DNA of 64,000 nt from Paenibacillus abyssi. GTDB taxonomy: Bacteria; Bacillota; Bacilli; Paenibacillales; Paenibacillaceae. The notes beneath the pieces are model-generated. The model saw only the letters and a list, made by a program, of their open reading frames with translations, ran no database searches and was not told where the DNA came from. Where the stretch lies: NCBI RefSeq assembly GCF_014640295.1, contig NZ_BMGR01000009.1:62001-126000 (forward strand), read 5' to 3'. Shown one piece after another: positions 9,262 to 19,686 of the stretch (its first letter is position 1; each line of letters begins with the position of its first letter). The position numbers were made by a program, and so were the translations under genes.

Positions 9262-10539
9262 TTATTCCGACCATGCAACCTCGCCATTTACGATGGTCAT
9301 GACCGGCCATCCTTGCAGCTTCCAGCCGCCAAACGGCGTATTTTTACCCTTGGAAACAAAGGATTCAGGATCAACCTCACGCTCGCTTTCCAAGTCGACG
9401 ATCGTCAGATCAGCCGGTGCGCCAGCTTCCAGCCGTCCGCTTTCCAGTCTGAACACTCTCGCCGGATCCGTCGTCATCCGCTGTAACAGGAATCCAAGAC
9501 TCCAGCGTCCTGTTGCGACAAACTTCGAGTAGAGCAGCGGGAACGCTGTTTCGAAACCTGTAATGCCAAATGGAGCCAGCTGCATGCCGCGCGCTTTTTC
9601 TTCTGCGCTATGCGGTGCATGATCGGTTACGATCATATCCAGCGTGCCGTCCTCCAGTCCTTCGATGACCGCTTCCACATCGCGGGGGCTGCGGAGCGGC
9701 GGATTCATCTTCCAGTTCGCGTCCATTCCCGGAATATCTTCATCAGAGAGAACCAAATGATGCGGGCATACTTCAGCTGTCACGTTGATGCCGACCTGCT
9801 TCGCGAGCCGGATTAAGCGTACCGACTGCTCGGTGCTGACGTGGCAGACATGATAATGAACGCCCGTTGCTTCGGAGAGCAGTACGTCACGTCCGACATG
9901 GATGGCTTCCGATTCATTCGGGATGCCTTTCAATCCATTCTCTCTGGCAAATTTGCCGTCTGTCACGGCTGCGCCGACGACAAGCGTGTCATCTTCACAG
10001 TGTGCGATGATCGGCATGTCAAGCGATTGGGCCAGTGTCATCGCATCCTTCATCATTTGGGCGTTTTGAACGCCCACGCCATCATCCGTAAAACCAATCG
10101 CTCCCGCTTCCTTTAATGCTGCGAAATCCGTCAGCTCACGACCGAGCTCATTTTTCGTAATCGCTGCATAGGGCAGCACTTTAACGAAGCCTTGAGAGGC
10201 TGCTTTATCCAAAATATAGCGGATCGTCTCCGGCGTATCCGTAACTGGCCGAGTATTCGGCATACAAGCAATCGTAGTGAATCCGCCTTTAGCCGCAGCT
10301 TTCGTTCCTGTAACAATGTCTTCCTTATATTCGAAGCCCGGATCACGCAAATGTACATGCATATCGATGAAGCCGGCTGACAGGAGCTTGCCCTGTACAT
10401 CGATCACCTCATGCCCTGCTGTATCCGGAAGCTGATCTGCAAGTTCACTAATCCGTTTGTCCTCAATACGTAAGTGTTTTGTTTCCAGCTTGCCGGTTTC
10501 TTTGTTCCATACTTTTCCGTTTATTACCCATAAAGCCAT
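9262..10539 (-). CDS. pyrC: Dihydroorotase
   Basis: PyrC cyclises carbamoyl-aspartate to dihydroorotate. The zinc ligands in DMHVHLRDPG near residue 60 and the later VTDHAPHS stretch mark a class I amidohydrolase-type dihydroorotase, 425 residues from the chosen start. The ATG at 10539 (MALWVINGK) has GAGGAG nine bases upstream. A TTG that overlaps the pyrB stop would add 12 residues but has no better ribosome site. It lies between pyrB and carA. Confidence 0.96.
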   Translation of the reverse strand: MALWVINGKVWNKETGKLETKHLRIEDKRISELADQLPDTAGHEVIDVQGKLLSAGFIDMHVHLRDPGFEYKEDIVTGTKAAAKGGFTTIACMPNTRPVTDTPETIRYILDKAASQGFVKVLPYAAITKNELGRELTDFAALKEAGAIGFTDDGVGVQNAQMMKDAMTLAQSLDMPIIAHCEDDTLVVGAAVTDGKFARENGLKGIPNESEAIHVGRDVLLSEATGVHYHVCHVSTEQSVRLIRLAKQVGINVTAEVCPHHLVLSDEDIPGMDANWKMNPPLRSPRDVEAVIEGLEDGTLDMIVTDHAPHSAEEKARGMQLAPFGITGFETAFPLLYSKFVATGRWSLGFLLQRMTTDPARVFRLESGRLEAGAPADLTIVDLESEREVDPESFVSKGKNTPFGGWKLQGWPVMTIVNGEVAWSE

Positions 10540-10571
10540 TTGCTTCATCTCCTCTCGGCGCTGCGATTCGG

Positions 10572-12073
<1,502 letters not shown>

Positions 12074-12109
12074 TCATGCTCGTTTCTTGTCTTCCGGCTC
12101 CTTAGCGTC

Positions 12110-12142
12110 AAAAAAACTCCTTGCGACAGGCGCAAGGAGTTT
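12110..12142 (-). terminator. Attenuator terminator of the pyr leader
   Basis: AAACTCCTTGCG pairs perfectly with CGCAAGGAGTTT around CCTGT and is followed by seven T on the minus strand. It ends 67 bp before the pyrR start. Its 5' arm (CTCCTTGCGCC) can instead pair with GGCAAGG.AG overlapping the PyrR site, giving the antiterminator, so termination should depend on PyrR. Confidence 0.93.
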
Positions 12143-12253
12143 GCATGCGGATGAGAGGCCTTCTTGTTGAATTCAGACCGATAGGCCAAGCGGTATGCTT
12201 GACCCATCAGAATTCCATACAAGAAACTCTCTTCTTATTCACGCTACCTTGCC

Positions 12254-12267
12254 AGCCTCACGGGACT
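12254..12267 (-). promoter_or_regulatory. PyrR-binding RNA loop
   Basis: AGTCCCGTGAGGCT on the minus strand matches the PyrR recognition consensus ARUCCNGNGAGGYU at every position. The flanking GGCTGGCAAGG is the likely upstream strand of the antiterminator. Only this one leader copy is seen; B. subtilis has further copies between pyrR-pyrP and pyrP-pyrB. Confidence 0.92.
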
Positions 12268-12296
12268 GAGTTAAAGGTACTTCTTTTATTAGAAGT

Positions 12297-12325
12297 ATTA
12301 TCCCATGTTCGACAAAAGAAGTCAA
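12297..12325 (-). promoter_or_regulatory. Sigma-A promoter of the pyr operon
   Basis: TTGACT (12325-12320) and GATAAT (12302-12297) stand 17 bp apart. Transcription from about 12290 would place the PyrR loop some 25 nt into the leader. Confidence 0.85.
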
Positions 12326-12365
12326 GCCATTTGTCGACGATTTTGGTATAGGTAGCCGTTATCTA

Positions 12366-13601
12366 TTACAAGCTCATTTTACGAATGCGTTCAACCGCTT
12401 TCTCCGTATTCTCTCGGCTGCCAAAAGCAGTCAAGCGGAAGTAGCCTTGTCCGCTTTGCCCAAAGCCTACGCCCGGCGTTCCAACAATATGCGCTTCGGA
12501 GAGCAGCTTGTCGAAAAATGCCCAGGAATTGAGTCCGTTAGGAGTTTTCAGCCAAATATAAGGCGCGTTTACTCCGCCGAATACTTCGAGGCCCAGTGAT
12601 TTCAAGCCATCACGGATAATGGCCGCGTTAGTCATATAGTAGTCAACCAGTTCGGCGATTTGCGCTTTGCCTTCCGGTGAGTAGATCGCTGCAGCGCCGC
12701 GCTGCGTCACATAAGAGACACCATTGAATTTCGTTGTATGCCGGCGGTTCCACAGATCATTGATAAGAATCTCATTGCCTGCGGCATCAAGTCCTTTCAA
12801 TTCACGAGGCACAATCGTGTACGCGCAGCGAACACCGGTAAATCCGGCTGTTTTGGAGAAGCTGCGGAATTCAATTGCTACTTCTTTGGCACCTTCAATT
12901 TCATAAATGCTGTGCGGCACGTTTTCTTCTTGGATGTATGCTTCATAAGCAGAATCATACAAAATGATGCAGTTGTTTTCTTTCGCATAGTCTACCCATT
13001 TCTTGAGCTCTTCCTTCGTAAGCGTCATCCCTGTCGGATTGTTAGGGTAGCACAGGTAGATCAGATCAACCTTGCGATCAGGCAGGCTTGGCTTGAATTG
13101 ATTCTCAGCGCTGCTCGGCAGGTAGGAGATGTTTTCATAACGGTTCAATTCTTTGTTGAATTTTCCGGAACGCCCAGCCATGACATTGGTATCCACGTAT
13201 ACGGGATACACCGGATCCTGTACCGCAACGATGCTGTCCTGGCTGAAAATTTCTTGAATGTTGCCGACATCGCATTTTGAGCCGTCGCTCACAAACACTT
13301 CATTCGATTGGATGTCGATTCCGCGGGACTTATAATCTCCCTCGATAATCGCTTGGATCAAGAAGTCATAACCTTGCTCAGGACCATAACCGCGGAAGGA
13401 GCTCGCTTGCGCCAGTTCATCTACCGCTTCGTGCATAGCCTTGGTTACGGCCTCAGGCAGTCCGCGTGTAACGTCACCGATCCCAAGGCTGATGATTTGC
13501 GCATCCGGATTCTCCTGAATAAACTTTGTTCTGCGCTTTGCGATTTCGGAGAAAAGATAGCTGCCCTGCAACTCTAAGAAATTATGATTGATGTTAGCCA
13601 T
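12366..13601 (-). CDS. dapL: LL-diaminopimelate aminotransferase
   Basis: DapL converts tetrahydrodipicolinate directly to LL-diaminopimelate with glutamate as amino donor, skipping the acetylated intermediates that Bacillus uses. The 411-residue fold-type I aminotransferase has the PLP lysine in [21 protein letters not shown], and the DapL-like [12 protein letters not shown] and [16 protein letters not shown] stretches that separate it from aspartate aminotransferases. AAAGGTGA precedes the ATG. It is monocistronic by position. The product feeds lysine and the meso-DAP used by MurE at 39 kb. Confidence 0.92.
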   Translation of the reverse strand: MANINHNFLELQGSYLFSEIAKRRTKFIQENPDAQIISLGIGDVTRGLPEAVTKAMHEAVDELAQASSFRGYGPEQGYDFLIQAIIEGDYKSRGIDIQSNEVFVSDGSKCDVGNIQEIFSQDSIVAVQDPVYPVYVDTNVMAGRSGKFNKELNRYENISYLPSSAENQFKPSLPDRKVDLIYLCYPNNPTGMTLTKEELKKWVDYAKENNCIILYDSAYEAYIQEENVPHSIYEIEGAKEVAIEFRSFSKTAGFTGVRCAYTIVPRELKGLDAAGNEILINDLWNRRHTTKFNGVSYVTQRGAAAIYSPEGKAQIAELVDYYMTNAAIIRDGLKSLGLEVFGGVNAPYIWLKTPNGLNSWAFFDKLLSEAHIVGTPGVGFGQSGQGYFRLTAFGSRENTEKAVERIRKMSL

Positions 13602-13700
13602 ATGATAATCACCTTTCCCTTTTTGAATTCTTGTTCAATCGGCGGGTATTGCTCCCGCTTAACTGCTACAAGCATATCTTTTTTTGGAGAATGAAATAAT

Positions 13701-13743
13701 GAAGGAATTAGCGAAAAGTTTGCACTTTCTCACTAATTCCTTC
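13701..13743 (-). terminator. Probable terminator after the pseudouridine synthase gene
   Basis: An 11-bp perfect inverted repeat (GAAGGAATTAG/CTAATTCCTTC) with an inner AAAGT/ACTTT stem lies 28 bp past the stop of the lspA-rluD unit. On the minus strand it is followed by the loosely T-rich ATTATTTC, a weaker tail than most terminators here. Confidence 0.6.
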
Positions 13744-13770
13744 TATCGCCTTTCTATTACGCGTAGATGC

Positions 13771-14715
13771 TTAACGCTGGCGCAGCGCGGATAATACTTG
13801 TTCCATATCCTCAGGCAGCGGCGCCTCGAATTGCAGTTGCTCGCCAGTTCTTGGATGCTCGAAACCGAGGACGGCGGCATGCAGCGCTTGCCCTTTCAGA
13901 GCGATTGTTTTACTGCGTCCATATACGGGGTCGCCGGCAAGCGGGTGCCCGATATACTTCATATGTACGCGGATCTGATGCGTACGGCCGGTTTCCAGCT
14001 GCAGTTCCATAAGCGTATAATCGCCGAAGCGCTCCAATACCCTGAAATGCGTAACCGCATGTTTGCCATTGCGGCCCGTTACCGCAAACAGCTTCCGGTC
14101 ATGCGGATCGCGTCCGATCGGCGCATCAATCGTCCCTTGATCATGGGGAAGGTTGCCGTGTGCCAGCGCAATATACTTCCGGGTCACCGTATGCTCCTTC
14201 AGCTGCTCAGCCAGCGAATGATGTGCAAGGTCGTTTTTGGCCGCCATCAGCAATCCTGAGGTATCCTTGTCGATCCGGTGAACGATTCCCGGGCGAAGCA
14301 TCCCGTTAATACCGGATAAATCCTTGCAGTGGAACATCAGCGCGTTGACAACTGTCCCGGAGGAATGCCCCAGTGCCGGATGCACAACCATGCCGCGCGG
14401 TTTATTGATGACGATCACATCAGAATCCTCATATGCGACCTGCAGCGGTATCGCTTCGGGTACAATCTCCGCCGATTCCGGTTCTGGAATCGTAACCGAG
14501 ACCGTATCCCCTTCCGATACCTTATAATTTGGCTTCACCGTTTTTTCGTTGACAATCACTTGACCGTTTTTGATCCAATCCTGAACTTGCGTTCTGGAGG
14601 CCATGCCGTCCTCCAGGCTTTCCGTTACATATTTATCAAGACGTTCGCCGGCAAACTCCTCCGCTACCGTCCATTCCATGCTTTCTTCATTAAACCTGCT
14701 GCTCATTGCGTTCAT
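13771..14715 (-). CDS. RluA/RluD-family 23S rRNA-type pseudouridine synthase (YlyB-like)
   Basis: Converts uridine to pseudouridine in structured RNA, probably large-subunit rRNA. An N-terminal S4 RNA-binding domain (RLDKYVTESL ... VNEKTVKPNYKVSEGD) is followed by the catalytic domain with HRIDKDTSGLL, whose Asp is the nucleophile, and the RTHQIRVHM motif. The ATG at 14715 has GGACGGAG six bases before it; it overlaps the lspA end by 26 nt. The lspA-rluD pair is the same as lspA-ylyB in B. subtilis. The exact target uridine cannot be read from sequence. Confidence 0.93.
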   Translation of the reverse strand: MNAMSSRFNEESMEWTVAEEFAGERLDKYVTESLEDGMASRTQVQDWIKNGQVIVNEKTVKPNYKVSEGDTVSVTIPEPESAEIVPEAIPLQVAYEDSDVIVINKPRGMVVHPALGHSSGTVVNALMFHCKDLSGINGMLRPGIVHRIDKDTSGLLMAAKNDLAHHSLAEQLKEHTVTRKYIALAHGNLPHDQGTIDAPIGRDPHDRKLFAVTGRNGKHAVTHFRVLERFGDYTLMELQLETGRTHQIRVHMKYIGHPLAGDPVYGRSKTIALKGQALHAAVLGFEHPRTGEQLQFEAPLPEDMEQVLSALRQR

Positions 14716-15220
14716 TGAGATCTCCGTCCTGCTGTGGATTATCATTATTGTTTGTTTTTGCTTCTTCCTTCATACTCCTGATCGTATCGAGCAAAATGAG
14801 CCCGACACCGCATACAATGCCCATATCTGCAACGTTAAAGATCGGGAACGTATAACTCCCAAAGTTAAATTGTAAAAAGTCGACCACTTCGCCATACAAC
14901 GCCCGATCCAGGAAGTTACCGAATGCGCCGCCAAGCACAAGGCCTAGCGCAGAAAGCAGCAGCACTTTTCCAGAATTGCGGTTCATATAGATGTAAGTGA
15001 CAATACCGGCTACAACAATAAGCGTGATGATAATGAAGAAAAGGGTTTGCTCCTGCAAAATCCCAAATGCCGCGCCCCGGTTCCGATGCGAAGTGATGAT
15101 GAAGAAATTGCCGATCACTCCGATTTTGTCCCCAATTTCAAGATTGGTCTCAATCATTTTCTTGGTGATGTAGTCAATAATAAATACTGCCAGGGCAATC
15201 CAATAATAATAATACTTCAA
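14690..15220 (-). CDS. lspA: Lipoprotein signal peptidase (signal peptidase II)
   Basis: This membrane aspartic protease removes signal peptides from prolipoproteins. Four membrane segments and the two catalytic aspartates, D114 in NFLDRALYGEVVDF and D132 in FNVADMGI, are in place. The start is a TTG at 15220 with GGAGGGG seven bases upstream. A hydrophilic Asn/Gln-rich tail of about 25 residues extends the C-terminus beyond the family core. Confidence 0.95.
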   Translation of the reverse strand: MKYYYYWIALAVFIIDYITKKMIETNLEIGDKIGVIGNFFIITSHRNRGAAFGILQEQTLFFIIITLIVVAGIVTYIYMNRNSGKVLLLSALGLVLGGAFGNFLDRALYGEVVDFLQFNFGSYTFPIFNVADMGIVCGVGLILLDTIRSMKEEAKTNNNDNPQQDGDLNERNEQQV

Positions 15221-15409
15221 TCCTGTTCCCCTCCGACTTGTACAACTGTTATCCCAAACATTGTAGCATATTGTTTACCTTGACTACCAGCATCCGGGGA
15301 TCCTTTGCATTCTCCCAGCAATACCACTCAGTACCGCTTGTAAAACAATGCCCAACCGCGAAAACTACCCTCATACAGTTATCCGCTGTGACAGGAAGGG
15401 GATTCATTC

Positions 15410-16129
15410 ATGAACATCATCAATGATCAGCAATTATCGGATCTGAAAAGCACGCTTCTTCAGGAAAAACAGGAGATCGAACAGCGCCTTTCATCAAATG
15501 AGCATTACGGGCTGGCCTCTTCATTGAGGGATGATACTGGCGAGCTCTCCCCCGTTGATAATCACCCCGGAGACTTGGCCAGCGAAATTTATGAGCGGGG
15601 CAAAGATATCGCGCTGCTCGAACAAGAGGATCTGCATTTGGCGAGAATCGATGCCGCCCTATCTGCGATGGACAAAGGCCAATACGGCAGCTGCCGAACA
15701 TGCGGAGAACCGATCCCCTATGAGCGTTTAGCAGCTGTTCCCGATACCTTGTACTGCATCGAACACGCTCCAAGGCAGGACATATCCGACCGCAGGCCCG
15801 CAGAAGAATCATTTCTCAGACCGCCGTTCGGCCGTTCAAGCATGGATCAGCAAAGCAGTTATAACGGCTTTGACGGTGAAGACGCTTGGCAGATTGTCGA
15901 GGCATGGGGCAATTCCGACTCGCCGGCCATGGCTGAAAATCCGGAAGCCGATTATGACAGCTTAACCATTGAAGCGGATGAAAATGAAGGCTTTACCGAA
16001 CCGCTGGAAAGCTTTTTGGCAACGGACATCACAGGCAATCATAAGTTTGTATACCGTAATCGCCAATACCGTGAATATATCGACCACAATGAAGGCGATT
16101 TGACGCTTCAAGCATACGAAAATGAATAA
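15410..16129 (+). CDS. TraR/DksA-type zinc finger protein, YteA/YlyA-like
   Basis: A 239-residue protein with an N-terminal helical hairpin (residues 5-90, rich in Glu/Lys/Gln) and a C4-type zinc finger region: C95 and C98, then C116, with His119 where the fourth Cys usually stands. This is the layout of the YteA/YlyA sporulation-linked branch of DksA-like proteins, which act on RNA polymerase. The acidic tail (130-239) is long. GGAAGGGG precedes the ATG. B. subtilis has ylyA between ileS and lspA in the same direction; here the gene lies at that position but on the opposite strand. Confidence 0.82.
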   Translation: MNIINDQQLSDLKSTLLQEKQEIEQRLSSNEHYGLASSLRDDTGELSPVDNHPGDLASEIYERGKDIALLEQEDLHLARIDAALSAMDKGQYGSCRTCGEPIPYERLAAVPDTLYCIEHAPRQDISDRRPAEESFLRPPFGRSSMDQQSSYNGFDGEDAWQIVEAWGNSDSPAMAENPEADYDSLTIEADENEGFTEPLESFLATDITGNHKFVYRNRQYREYIDHNEGDLTLQAYENE

Positions 16130-16132
16130 ATG

Positions 16133-16204
16133 AAAAAACGAGCTCCGAACCTCCTCAGCGGCATTACAGCTTAACGCCTGGGGAGGTTCGATTTCTGAGC
16201 TCGT
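16133..16204 (-). terminator. Terminator of ileS, shared with the convergent gene
   Basis: A long nested inverted repeat (outer ACGAGCTC/GAGCTCGT, middle CGAACCTCC/GGAGGTTCG, inner GGC/GCC) lies between convergent stop codons. On the minus strand it ends in TTTTTT, so it chiefly serves ileS; the plus-strand tail is only loosely T-rich. Confidence 0.85.
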
Positions 16205-16232
16205 TCATTACTTCTTCTGTTTCTTGATGACC

Positions 16233-19200
16233 TTATTCTCCGATCGAAATTCCAATCGTTTTGTCTCCTGCCTGTACGCGTTCCATATCACCGGTTTGGC
16301 CGAATTCAACTGAAGTAAGCAGTACATTCTCGTGCAGTACGTGTTCAAATGCCTTCAATGCAGTCAGGAGCTCGTCATCTACATCCAACGTAAGCTTAAT
16401 GCGCTTCTCAATCGGAAGATCCTGTTTTTTACGCGTATCCTGAACCGCGCGGATGACTTCTCTGACCATACCTTCCTGTATAAGCTCAGGCGTGATATCG
16501 GTATTGAGCGCTACAGTCAGTGAATATCCCGATGCCGATGCGAAGCCTGATTTGGCCTGCTTTTCAACAAGCAGCTCATCCGTACTGATCGCAAGCGTCT
16601 CGCCTTCAGCAGAGGTAAAGCTCAAACTTCCGCTCCGCACGACGGCGCGTGTTTCATCCGCGGTCATGGCTTTCAAATACCCTTGGATCGGACCGACCAG
16701 CTTGCCGTATTTTTTACCTGCAACCTTCAGGTTCAGCTTCAAAGTGAAATCAACGAAGCCGCTGTCGTTTGTTTCAACCGTGATGGTCTTGACGTTGATC
16801 TCGTCCTTGATGATCTCCTCATAAGCTTCCAGTTCAAAGCTGCGGTCAAGCGAAACAATCAGCTCGGAGAGCGGCTGGCGTGTCTTAATGCCGGTCTCGT
16901 TACGGACATTTCTGGCCAGCTCGACAATTTGTCTGGCGGTTTCCATATCGCGCTCCAGCGCTTCGTCAATCGCCTGTTCATCCGGCTGCGGATAGTCCGC
17001 AAGATGAACGCTTTGTCCGCCGCCAAGATTTTGATATACATCCTCTGCCAGCAACGGGGCATAAGGAGCAATCAGCTTCGACAGCGTAAGCAGCACATGA
17101 TGCAGCGTTTGGTAGGCGTTGATCTTATCATCCGTCAATCCACTGCCCCAGAACCGGTCACGCGAACGGCGGATGTACCAGTTGCTCATCTCGTCGACAA
17201 ACAGTTCTATCGCTTTCGCCGGGTTAAGGAAATCATTAACCTCCAGCCCTTTGCTCACTTGCTTCGTCAGCGTGTTCAAGCGGGATAGAATCCAGCGGTC
17301 AAGCTTATTGCCGGAGTGGCGCTGCTCATGCTGAGAAGGATCATAGCCGTCGATCGTTGCATATAGCGCATAGAACGCATGCGTATTGACAATGGTGTCA
17401 ATCACTTTGGATTTGGCTTCCCCGACAATGCTGCGCGAGAAACGTTTGCTGTTCCATGGCGCGCTATCGGCGAGCAGCGCCCAGCGGAATGCATCCGTAC
17501 CGTATTCATTTATGATCTCCCAAGGATCGATAACGTTACCTTTGGATTTGGACATCTTCTGGCCGTTCTCGTCCAAAATATGACCGGTGGAAATAACCGC
17601 CTTGTAAGGCGCTTTACCATTATACAGCGTGGATACGGCCAGCAAGCTGAAGAACCATCCGCGCGTCTGGTCAATGCCTTCGCAGATAATATCTGCCGGA
17701 TATTGCTCACCGAAGCGCTCCTCGTTCTCGAACGGATAGTGATGCTGCGCAAACGGCATCGAGCCGCTGTCGAACCAAACGTCGATAACCTCGGAGGTAC
17801 GCGTCATAACGCCGCCTTCACAATGCGGGCAGTGCAGCTGCACTTCATCGACGTAAGGCTTGTGCAGCTCCAAATCCTCGGCTACCGGACGTACCGATCT
17901 CGAACGCAGGTCTGCATGGCTGTGCGGCGCATATTCCCCTTTGCAGCTTTCACATACCCATACATTAAGCGGTGTGCCCCAATAACGGTTACGGCTAATA
18001 TTCCAATCGACCAAATCCTCGAGGAATTTGCCAAAACGTCCTTCGCGGATATGCGATGGATACCAGTCCACTTGATTATTGTTGGCGATCAATTGGTCCT
18101 TAACCGCAGTCGTCTCGATAAACCAGCTCTCTGTCGCATAATAGAGCAGCGGCGATTTACAGCGCCAGCAGAACGGATAGCTGTGCTCGTAGCGTTCTTT
18201 GCTGAAGAGAAGTCCGCGCTCGCTCAGCATTTTCACGATGTCCACATCGCAATCCTTAACGAAACGTCCTGCCAGATCGGTGACTTCATCCACGTAGCGG
18301 CCTGCGGAATTAACTACGCTCAGCATGCTGATTCCATTTTTCCTGGCCACTCTGTAGTCATCCTCACCGTGTGCCGGTGCGATGTGTACAATCCCTGTAC
18401 CGCTTGTATCGCTGACAAAATCGCCGGCAATGACGATATGACCTTTTTCGACGGCAGTATAGTTAAACGGCGCTTCATATTCCAAGTCGACCAGCTCAGA
18501 GCCTTTCGCCGTTCCGATTGTCTCATAATTCTCTTTCATGACGCTTTCCACGAGGTTTTCCGCTACAATGTACACTTCGCCGTCTTTGCGAACACGGCTG
18601 TACACCAATTCCGGATTCACTGCCAGCGCAACGTTGGCTGGAAGCGTCCAAGGCGTAGTCGTCCAAGCCAGAATCGATTCATTGCGATCCTTCAGTTTGA
18701 ACTTGACTGTGGCGCTCAAATCTTTTACATCCTCATAGCCTTGTGCCACCTCATGGGAGCTGAGCGTTGTCTGGCAGCAAGGGCAGTACGGGCTGACGCG
18801 GTGGCCCCGGTACAACAGGCCCTTCTGGTGAATCGTGGACAAAATATGCCATACGCTCTCGATATAACCGTTGTTCAACGTAATGTACGGATTGTTCATA
18901 TCGGTCCAATAAGCAATCGCTTCGGTCAATTCACGCCACTGGCGTTCATATTCGAATACGCTGTCCTTACACTTCTTCACGAATTCTTCCACACCGTATT
19001 TCTCTATTTCCTGTTTGCCGGAAATGCCAAGCTGCTTCTCGACACCAAGCTCAACCGGCAGTCCATGCGTATCCCATCCTGCTTTGCGGACAACGCGATA
19101 TCCGGCCATCGTTTTATAACGGCACATAAAATCCTTGATTACACGGCCGAGCACGTGCCCGATGTGCGGAGCTCCGTTGGCCGTTGGCGGACCTTCATAA

Positions 19201-19325
19201 AATACAAAATTTGGTTTTCCCGCCCGATTTTCGATCGACTGCTTAAACGTATCTTCCTTTTTCCATTGTTCCAAAATCCGTTGTTCCCTAGTGCGGGCAC
19301 GCTCTTTCACATCTACGCGCTGCAT
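16233..19325 (-). CDS. ileS: Isoleucyl-tRNA synthetase, long (IleS2-like) form
   Basis: Charges tRNA-Ile. Class I signatures are HIGH at residues 54-57 (APHIGHVLG) and KMSKS near 590; the editing domain and anticodon-binding domain follow. At 1030 residues it is about 110 longer than B. subtilis IleS, and GWDTHGLPVE with SPYCPCCQTTLSSHEVAQGY fits the eukaryote-like IleS2 branch, which is often less sensitive to mupirocin. AAAGGATGGG precedes the ATG. Control is by the T-box leader just upstream. Synthetase identity is certain; the type 2 assignment is from length and motifs. Confidence 0.97.
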   Translation of the reverse strand: MQRVDVKERARTREQRILEQWKKEDTFKQSIENRAGKPNFVFYEGPPTANGAPHIGHVLGRVIKDFMCRYKTMAGYRVVRKAGWDTHGLPVELGVEKQLGISGKQEIEKYGVEEFVKKCKDSVFEYERQWRELTEAIAYWTDMNNPYITLNNGYIESVWHILSTIHQKGLLYRGHRVSPYCPCCQTTLSSHEVAQGYEDVKDLSATVKFKLKDRNESILAWTTTPWTLPANVALAVNPELVYSRVRKDGEVYIVAENLVESVMKENYETIGTAKGSELVDLEYEAPFNYTAVEKGHIVIAGDFVSDTSGTGIVHIAPAHGEDDYRVARKNGISMLSVVNSAGRYVDEVTDLAGRFVKDCDVDIVKMLSERGLLFSKERYEHSYPFCWRCKSPLLYYATESWFIETTAVKDQLIANNNQVDWYPSHIREGRFGKFLEDLVDWNISRNRYWGTPLNVWVCESCKGEYAPHSHADLRSRSVRPVAEDLELHKPYVDEVQLHCPHCEGGVMTRTSEVIDVWFDSGSMPFAQHHYPFENEERFGEQYPADIICEGIDQTRGWFFSLLAVSTLYNGKAPYKAVISTGHILDENGQKMSKSKGNVIDPWEIINEYGTDAFRWALLADSAPWNSKRFSRSIVGEAKSKVIDTIVNTHAFYALYATIDGYDPSQHEQRHSGNKLDRWILSRLNTLTKQVSKGLEVNDFLNPAKAIELFVDEMSNWYIRRSRDRFWGSGLTDDKINAYQTLHHVLLTLSKLIAPYAPLLAEDVYQNLGGGQSVHLADYPQPDEQAIDEALERDMETARQIVELARNVRNETGIKTRQPLSELIVSLDRSFELEAYEEIIKDEINVKTITVETNDSGFVDFTLKLNLKVAGKKYGKLVGPIQGYLKAMTADETRAVVRSGSLSFTSAEGETLAISTDELLVEKQAKSGFASASGYSLTVALNTDITPELIQEGMVREVIRAVQDTRKKQDLPIEKRIKLTLDVDDELLTALKAFEHVLHENVLLTSVEFGQTGDMERVQAGDKTIGISIGE

Positions 19326-19358
19326 CGTTCAACCCATCCTTTCGATTATAAAAAAATC

Positions 19359-19620
19359 AAAAAACCCCATCCCGTAAAAGGGACGAGGTTAGCTCGCGTT
19401 ACCACCCTAATTCTGATGCGTTCATTCGCGCAACGAACAAACAGATCAGCGCCTTAGTCACGGACAATAATCCGCGGTCCTTGTAACGGAGGACAATCGT
19501 CAACGCTTACTTTGTTTCATTCAGCGCTGCTTCTCGGAGAGGATCTTCAACTGCGGCCTGATCATCGGCTTTCAGCATGTGCCGACTCTCTGGGGATCAA
19601 ACACGCGGTTTACTCGTTCT
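19359..19620 (-). promoter_or_regulatory. Isoleucine T-box leader of ileS with terminator
   Basis: The minus strand carries the T-box core GGGTGGTAACGCG (19407-19395); its TGGT fits the ACCA-type end of tRNA-Ile. Stem I has the GAGAG/CTCTC base with a specifier loop whose ATC (19544-19542) is an isoleucine codon. The terminator arms CCTCGTCCC (19388-19380) and GGGATGGGG (19373-19365) are followed by TTTTTT. Uncharged tRNA-Ile should pair with specifier and T-box, hold the antiterminator and let ileS be transcribed. Confidence 0.93.
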
Positions 19621-19650
19621 CGTCATTGAATTCATGATTTGTTATCTTTA

Positions 19651-19680
19651 TTTATACTCCTTTGAAATGCCGTTTGTCAA
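19651..19680 (-). promoter_or_regulatory. Sigma-A promoter of ileS
   Basis: TTGACA (19680-19675) and TATAAA (19656-19651), spacing 18 bp, lie immediately after the divIVA stop codon and upstream of the T-box. Confidence 0.8.
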
Positions 19681-19686
19681 TGCCGC

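Noticed and set aside
15240-15409. Possible sigma-E promoter (CATACAGT) before the YteA-like gene
   Set aside because: The -10 is close to consensus but no acceptable -35 lies at the right distance.
17379-19457. A 692-codon open frame on the plus strand opposite ileS
   Set aside because: It is the antisense shadow of ileS and its T-box; it has no ribosome site, and the minus strand encodes a complete synthetase with all motifs.
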